Shown: piece after piece, positions 60,131-64,000 of the stretch
Layout: each line of letters starts with the position of its first letter
How positions within the stretch are numbered: position 1 is the first letter of the stretch
Source: Gloeotrichia echinulata CP02
GTDB lineage: Bacteria; Cyanobacteriota; Cyanobacteriia; Cyanobacteriales; Nostocaceae
Assembly: GCA_038087035.1 (NCBI GenBank)
Contig: CP051187.1
Span: forward strand, 1,116,001-1,180,000
Direction: 5' to 3'
DNA: 64,000 nt
Notes under the pieces: model-generated
Seen by the model: the letters and a program-made list of their open reading frames with translations, nothing else
Told to the model about the DNA's origin: nothing
The model's database searches: none
Program-made: the position numbers and the translations under genes

Positions 60131-60460
60131 ATGACAGAACCAATTCCACCCATCACCTTACCACCATCTGAACAGCCCCAACTGGAAGGGGAATGGTTAC
60201 AACAGCGCCTGCTGCGGTGGCTAGACACAGAATTTATCCCAGAAGCAGTAAATCACAAAATTGCCCAACGCGCTGCACAGATTTTTATCCGACAGCGGAT
60301 GGAAGGCGAAAACGACCTCGGTTCTCTAGTAATTGCTATTGTTACAGAAATGCAGGCCTTTGATTTTTCCAAAAGCTTTTATGGAGAGTTTGCGATCGCC
60401 AACGCTGTCAGCGATCTACTCTTAGAAAGTCTGGGGATAGATCGCTGTTGCGGTCAATAA
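60131..60460 (+). CDS. Conserved hypothetical protein
   Basis: This 109-aa acidic soluble protein, likely all-helical, has LEGEWLQQRLLRWLDTEFIP, EAVNHKIAQRAAQIFIRQRM and FYGEFAIANAVSDLLLESLG. It looks like a widely conserved cyanobacterial orphan protein, but I cannot name a family. It starts 82 bp from the aat start on the opposite strand, so the two share a promoter region. It ends in two cysteines (RCCGQ). A gcgatcgc octamer lies in its 3' part. No function is proposed. Confidence 0.7.
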   Translation: MTEPIPPITLPPSEQPQLEGEWLQQRLLRWLDTEFIPEAVNHKIAQRAAQIFIRQRMEGENDLGSLVIAIVTEMQAFDFSKSFYGEFAIANAVSDLLLESLGIDRCCGQ

Positions 60461-60467
60461 AGAAAAT

Positions 60468-60541
60468 CCATAGTCAAAAGTCCACAGTCAAAAGTCCATA
60501 TCTTGACTCTTGACTCTTGACTCTTGACTCTTGACTCTTGA
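60468..60541. repeat. Heptamer repeats agtccacagtcaaa / ttgactc
   Basis: Two or three agtcaaa-type units are followed by about six ttgactc units (60503-60541), an inverted heptamer arrangement between converging genes. It may act as a terminator for rpsN. Confidence 0.85.
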
Positions 60542-60844
60542 CTACCAGCTAGACTTAACAACTCCGGGTAACAGACCTTCGTGGGCCCATTCCCGCAGGA
60601 CGTTCCGAGACAGCCCAAAGTCGCGATAAACGCCTCTAGGACGACCAGTTACCCAGCAGCGGTTGCGGTGACGGGTAGGCGCACTATTGCGGGGTAATTG
60701 TTGAATTTTCCGGTGAATTTCTAGCTTATCTAGGGGAGATTCTGCATTTTGGAACTCAATCTGCAACGCTTCCCGCTTATCTGCATATTTTTCTACCAAT
60801 TTGGCGCGTTTTTTCTCGCGCTCAATCATGCTCTTTTTTGCCAT
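60542..60844 (-). CDS. rpsN: 30S ribosomal protein S14
   Basis: This 100-aa basic protein has the S14 pattern MAKKSMIEREKKRAKLVEKY, LPRNSAPTRHRNRCWVTGRP and GVYRDFGLSRNVLREWAHEG. It lacks the four-cysteine zinc motif, so it is the long C-minus form, as is common in cyanobacteria. It binds 16S rRNA in the head of the 30S subunit. It is encoded alone rather than in the main ribosomal operon, normal for cyanobacteria. Confidence 0.98.
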   Translation of the reverse strand: MAKKSMIEREKKRAKLVEKYADKREALQIEFQNAESPLDKLEIHRKIQQLPRNSAPTRHRNRCWVTGRPRGVYRDFGLSRNVLREWAHEGLLPGVVKSSW

Positions 60845-60970
60845 ACACTCTCTAATTTATTTTAAAGCAGCATTTTCCATTCTATCGTTAGGATAGGCTT
60901 TTAGGCTCTATTCCCATTAATTCCCAGGCTGCTAGTATAGCTTATCCCACAACTTGTGACTTATGATCTG

Positions 60971-61227
60971 TAGGGTGCGTCAGTCCGCAAATTATCGCCA
61001 CCCAATCAATGGACTTAGAACTTACGCACTGTACAAATTTGGCATGGTATGCTTTTACCAAAATACGTTGTTTCAGGCTTTGATTAATTATTACTTTGAT
61101 GGTAAACAGACCCGCGTTGTAAGGGTTTAGCAATGCTAAACCCCTACGACATCTCCGGTTTTTTGGAGCTACATATTTTGTGTTTTTTGTCAATGCGTAA
61201 GTCCTAGAACTGCTACTGACGCACCCG
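60971..61227. repeat. Nested MITE-like inverted repeats
   Basis: Outer ends TAGGGTGCGTCAGT (60971) and ACTGACGCACCC (to 61225) enclose an inner pair GGACTTAGAACTTACGCA (61011-61028) / TGCGTAAGTCC (61194-61204). A gtaagggtttagcaatgcta hairpin lies in the middle. This suggests one small element inserted in another. Open frames here are not genes. Confidence 0.7.
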
Positions 61228-61234
61228 ACAAATT

Positions 61235-61924
61235 TTATATTTTAATTGTCAGTCCCTGAGCGGTTGGGCAAATATCAGCCAGTTGACAAGCAACACAGTC
61301 AGGAGAACGGGCTTTACAAATCGCCCGACCGTGATAAATCAGCCGAATTGACCAATTTTCCCAATCTGGTTGGGGTAATAACTTCATTAAATCTTGTTCA
61401 ATGCGGATGGGGTCTGGATGTTGAGTTAAACCCAAGCGTTGACTAAGGCGCTTGACGTGAGTATCTACCGTCACTCCTGAGTTAATGCCATACGCATGAG
61501 CTAAGACTACATTTGCAGTCTTCCGCGCCACACCAGGAAGCTGCAACAACTGCTCCATTGTATTAGGCACAACAGAGTTAAACTCCGTGACAATCATCCG
61601 ACAGGCGGCTTGAATATTCTTGGACTTATTGCGGTAAAATCCTGTGGAACGCACCAAATTTTCTAACTCTGCTAAATCAGCATCTGCCAAACTCGCTGCA
61701 TCGGGAAACCGACTGAATAATGCTGGTGTAACTTTATTCACCCGCTCATCTGTACATTGAGCGGAGAGAATCGTTGCCACCAGCAATTGTACAGGCGTTG
61801 AGTAGGTCAAAGAGCAAGTTGCATCTGGATAAAGACGCTGCAGGCGAACTAAAATTTCTCTAGCCCGTCTTCTCAAATCTGACGCACCCAAATTGATACT
61901 CACTGGAATAATTTTTGTACCCAC
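61235..61924 (-). CDS. nth: Endonuclease III
   Basis: This 229-aa DNA glycosylase/AP lyase of base-excision repair has the HhH motif LPGVARKTANVVLAHAYG, which contains the catalytic Lys, the catalytic Asp in TVDTHVKRLSQRLGL, and the four-cysteine 4Fe-4S loop CKARSPDCVACQLADIC (C-x6-C-x2-C-x5-C). It removes oxidised pyrimidines. Its 5' end overlaps the 3' end of the site-2 protease gene by 25 bases, indicating coupled expression. All catalytic and cluster residues are present. Confidence 0.97.
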   Translation of the reverse strand: MGTKIIPVSINLGASDLRRRAREILVRLQRLYPDATCSLTYSTPVQLLVATILSAQCTDERVNKVTPALFSRFPDAASLADADLAELENLVRSTGFYRNKSKNIQAACRMIVTEFNSVVPNTMEQLLQLPGVARKTANVVLAHAYGINSGVTVDTHVKRLSQRLGLTQHPDPIRIEQDLMKLLPQPDWENWSIRLIYHGRAICKARSPDCVACQLADICPTAQGLTIKI

Positions 61925-62997
61925 TCTAACTGACTAGTTAACTGAGTAGTTTCCTTGACAATCAGAAAAATTCCTAATCCTAAGAGTAGCACTAAACCAG
62001 TTTGCATGACACCATCTTGAATGCGGGTAGGTAAGGGCTTACCGCGCAGACCTTCAATCAACAGAAAAGCCAATTGTCCGCCATCCAAGGCTGGTAAAGG
62101 CAGAATATTGATGATCGCCAGGTTAATGCTAATCAGCGCCGCAAAGAAGAACAAACTGCCTGTATCTTTTTGGGCAATATTAGCACCAATTTCCACAATT
62201 TTAATTGGACCTGCTACTTGAGAGGCTGTTTCGCCGAAATTGGTGATCAGTTGTCCAAAACCTTTAAATGTCATGGACACAATCCGCTGAAATTCAGTCG
62301 CACCAACACTCAAAGCCTCGACAGGATTAGTAATGCGACGACGTTCAACTTGACCATTGGGAGAAAGGCCAATACCAATGGTACCACCATTAGACTTAGG
62401 CTCAGGAACGACATTTAAAGATAGCTTTTGGTCGCCACGGAGGATTTCTAGTTGAATGGACTTCCCGGCATTATTTTTAATTAAATCCCGAAAAGCGTCA
62501 ATTTCTTGCAGTGAAGTCCCAAATTGGTGTTGATTAGCCGCTATGATGACATCTCCTGGCTTAATCCCCGCATTGCTAGCTACAGAACTGACCTCTGGTG
62601 CGAGTTGCTGAATTAACACACCAGGTTGACTTGCTTGTCCCATACCGACAAAGCTAACCTGTCCTACCAGCAACAAATAAGCAAATAATAAATTGGCGAT
62701 CACACCTGCACTGATGACGATCGCCCGATCTAAAATAGGACGGTTACGCAGTAGATTCGGGTCATTGGGTGGAATAACACTATCTGGCTCATCATCGGGA
62801 AAGCCGACAAAGCCGCCCAAAGGAAAGGCGCGGATAGCATATTCAGTTTGCGGACCTTGGTACTTCCAAATTACAGGGCCAAAACCTAAAGAAAAGCGGT
62901 TAACGTGAATCCCTTGAGAACGTGCTGCAATGAAATGTCCTAGTTCGTGTACCAAAATCAAAACAGCCAAGACTGCGATCGCTGCTAAAACTGACAT
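61900..62997 (-). CDS. RseP-like site-2 metalloprotease
   Basis: This 365-aa membrane protease has HELGH (17-21) in the first transmembrane helix. A central PDZ domain (about 115-215, KPGDVIIAANQHQF) and the second zinc-ligand motif LPALDGGQL in a later helix follow. RIP proteases cut membrane-anchored anti-sigma factors or other single-pass proteins within the bilayer. It has four predicted membrane spans, as is usual. It precedes nth with a 25-base overlap. Several cyanobacterial paralogs exist, so the substrate is not predictable. Confidence 0.95.
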   Translation of the reverse strand: MSVLAAIAVLAVLILVHELGHFIAARSQGIHVNRFSLGFGPVIWKYQGPQTEYAIRAFPLGGFVGFPDDEPDSVIPPNDPNLLRNRPILDRAIVISAGVIANLLFAYLLLVGQVSFVGMGQASQPGVLIQQLAPEVSSVASNAGIKPGDVIIAANQHQFGTSLQEIDAFRDLIKNNAGKSIQLEILRGDQKLSLNVVPEPKSNGGTIGIGLSPNGQVERRRITNPVEALSVGATEFQRIVSMTFKGFGQLITNFGETASQVAGPIKIVEIGANIAQKDTGSLFFFAALISINLAIINILPLPALDGGQLAFLLIEGLRGKPLPTRIQDGVMQTGLVLLLGLGIFLIVKETTQLTSQLEWVQKLFQ

Positions 62998-63100
62998 AGA
63001 GCAAATTAGTTGAAATATTCGGATATATATTCTTATTGTAGTAGTTGGGCAAGGGGGTTGAAATCGAACAGAGATTCAACCCCTCCTAATTGTTTGACTA

Positions 63101-63340
63101 TTACCAAGTGGGGTCACTAAACAAATGAATTGTTAATTCCTCTGGTTTTGGTGGAACTGCTGAAATACAGGCGCGGATAATCTCTCCATCGTCTAATTCC
63201 ACAGTACAGGCGTGACAAGACCCCATGAGACAGCCAGTGGGAATCAGTACTCTAGCCCGTTCGGCTACATCTAAGAGGGCTTCTCCCACTTCGGCTTCTA
63301 CTGTGACATCATCTGGTAAAAAGCGGACGCGGACATGCAT
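63101..63340 (-). CDS. Small [2Fe-2S] ferredoxin-like protein
   Basis: This 79-aa protein has the beta-grasp ferredoxin fold with the start VRVRFLPDDVTVEAEVGEAL and cysteines C37-x4-C42-x2-C45 (TGCLMGSCHACTVEL) plus C58 (IIRACISAV). The last spacing (12) is shorter than the 29 or so of plant-type ferredoxins. This is a distinct short family found in cyanobacteria; it would carry electrons between enzymes. Its stop is 106 bp upstream of nothing on this strand, and cobQ begins 15 bp before its start, so the two probably share a transcript. Confidence 0.85.
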   Translation of the reverse strand: MHVRVRFLPDDVTVEAEVGEALLDVAERARVLIPTGCLMGSCHACTVELDDGEIIRACISAVPPKPEELTIHLFSDPTW

Positions 63341-63355
63341 AAAAATCCAGCCTAG

Positions 63356-64000
63356 CTATGACAAAAAGGGTGTTAAGTCTAAATAACTTTCAATTTCAGT
63401 GGCTAGAGAATCCAAAATTTGTTCTCGCTGTTCTCGGTAGTTGGCGACACCAGTAGGTAAGGATTTCAAACCCCGCTGTTGACGGAGACGATTTAACCAA
63501 GCGCGTCGCCAAGGGCCATTGTCAAAAATCCCGTGGAGATAAGTACCCCAAACTGATTGACAACTATCTACTAATCCTAAATTATGATCGTCAAATAGGG
63601 GTTGGTAGGATTGGCTATCGGTTTGCTGTTCGATGCGCGATCGCCCCTGGTGAATTTCAAATCCTGTCACTGGTAAGCCCATTTGCGGGAAATTCGAGCT
63701 TACTTGGCGTTGACGGGCGATTTTCTGCCCTGTAATCACAGTCTTAATAGGTAGTAGACTCAAACCCTGATATCTGCCTGCTTGTCCTTCTATTCCCTCT
63801 GGATCGGCGATGATTTGACCCAGCATTTGGTAGCCACCGCAGATGCCCAAAACTGTGCCACCAGATGCGGCATAGTTTTGTATCGCTTCTGCCATCCCGC
63901 TTCTTTGCAACAGTATTAAGTCAGGAATTGTCGTCTTGGTTCCTGGGATAATTACTGCATCTGGATGTCCTAAATCTTGCTTTGCACTTAAGTATTTTAC
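63356..64000 (-). CDS. cobQ: Cobyric acid synthase, C-terminal part (runs off the window)
   Basis: The frame is open to the window end and enters as VKYLSAKQDLGHPDAVIIPG. The class I glutamine amidotransferase domain follows, with the nucleophile in GGTVLGICGGYQMLG and the late His in VWGTYLHGIFDN. PGTKTTIPDLILLQ matches the CobQ PG.K.T..DL block before that domain. CobQ amidates four carboxylates of adenosylcobyrinic acid a,c-diamide in B12 synthesis. The true start lies beyond 64000; the TTG at 63910 is not a start. The ferredoxin gene is 15 bp downstream. Confidence 0.93.
   Translation of the reverse strand, partial: VKYLSAKQDLGHPDAVIIPGTKTTIPDLILLQRSGMAEAIQNYAASGGTVLGICGGYQMLGQIIADPEGIEGQAGRYQGLSLLPIKTVITGQKIARQRQVSSNFPQMGLPVTGFEIHQGRSRIEQQTDSQSYQPLFDDHNLGLVDSCQSVWGTYLHGIFDNGPWRRAWLNRLRQQRGLKSLPTGVANYREQREQILDSLATEIESYLDLTPFLS

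Noticed and set aside
60942..61193. 83-aa minus-strand frame between rpsN and nth
   Set aside because: Composed of nested inverted repeats with no protein-like pattern.
1..64000. tRNA, rRNA, prophage and integrated-element attachment sites
   Set aside because: None could be recognised by eye in the gaps examined. A tRNA scan and rRNA model search were not possible here and would be decisive.

Overview
The window comes from a filamentous, Nostocales-like cyanobacterium. The evidence is frequent GCGATCGC (HIP1-type) octamers, a ferrochelatase with a C-terminal chlorophyll-binding-like helix, SipA/DUF3148 and DUF4327 proteins, tandem heptamer arrays, and a very heavy load of small inverted-repeat elements (MITEs). 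The genus is an inference from gene content; no rRNA or tRNA gene was seen.

Layout. 1-18.2 kb is a surface-polysaccharide locus: four GT2 and four GT4 glycosyltransferases, an exostosin-like transferase, a small methyltransferase-like protein, a hexapeptide acyltransferase, an AsnB-type amidotransferase, and a Wzy-like polymerase gene split by a 1015-bp IS630-family insertion. Removing the insertion and one TA restores the polymerase frame exactly. 18.3-24.6 kb has a BaiN-like flavoprotein, then a decayed defence island: an XRE regulator pseudogene, a 5'-truncated type ISP-like restriction/methylase gene and two DUF2281-linked toxin-antitoxin pairs (MazF-like and PIN). Two inverted copies of one 196-bp MITE bound the truncated methylase and the toxin-antitoxin genes. 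24.6-33.1 kb is core metabolism (lpxD, an HdrB-like protein, acpP, fabF, tkt). An orphan structured-RNA locus resembling transposon-associated omega/HEARO RNA lies just upstream of acpP.

33.2-36.7 kb is a second accessory patch. It has duplicated small ORFs with a PIN toxin, a chimeric remnant of that operon, and a convergent pair of an AAA ATPase and a DUF4276/TOPRIM-like protein, which is the best candidate for an uncharacterised defence system here. 37-48 kb carries a beta-helix/SLH envelope protein, a voltage-gated-type channel with a zinc ribbon, a deaminase, a PATAN / small GTPase / roadblock / V4R-like signalling series, a NarL-type two-component pair facing a Spy-like periplasmic protein, SipA and a peroxiredoxin. 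49-64 kb holds purB, hemH, a methyltransferase, a tandem array of four DUF29 genes with an exact 524-bp period (the fourth broken by a 4-bp duplication), def, aat, rpsN, nth, an RseP-like site-2 protease, a small [2Fe-2S] ferredoxin and the 3' part of cobQ, which runs off the window.

How the genes work together. The glycosyltransferase block would build, decorate and polymerise a repeat unit, but no flippase or Wzc/Wza-type export gene is visible and the polymerase is broken, so the pathway may be off or backed up elsewhere. acpP-fabF-tkt is a conserved fatty-acid/carbon-metabolism neighbourhood. At least seven repeat families have reshaped the accessory regions; several insertions have recognisable target sites and change gene starts or ends.
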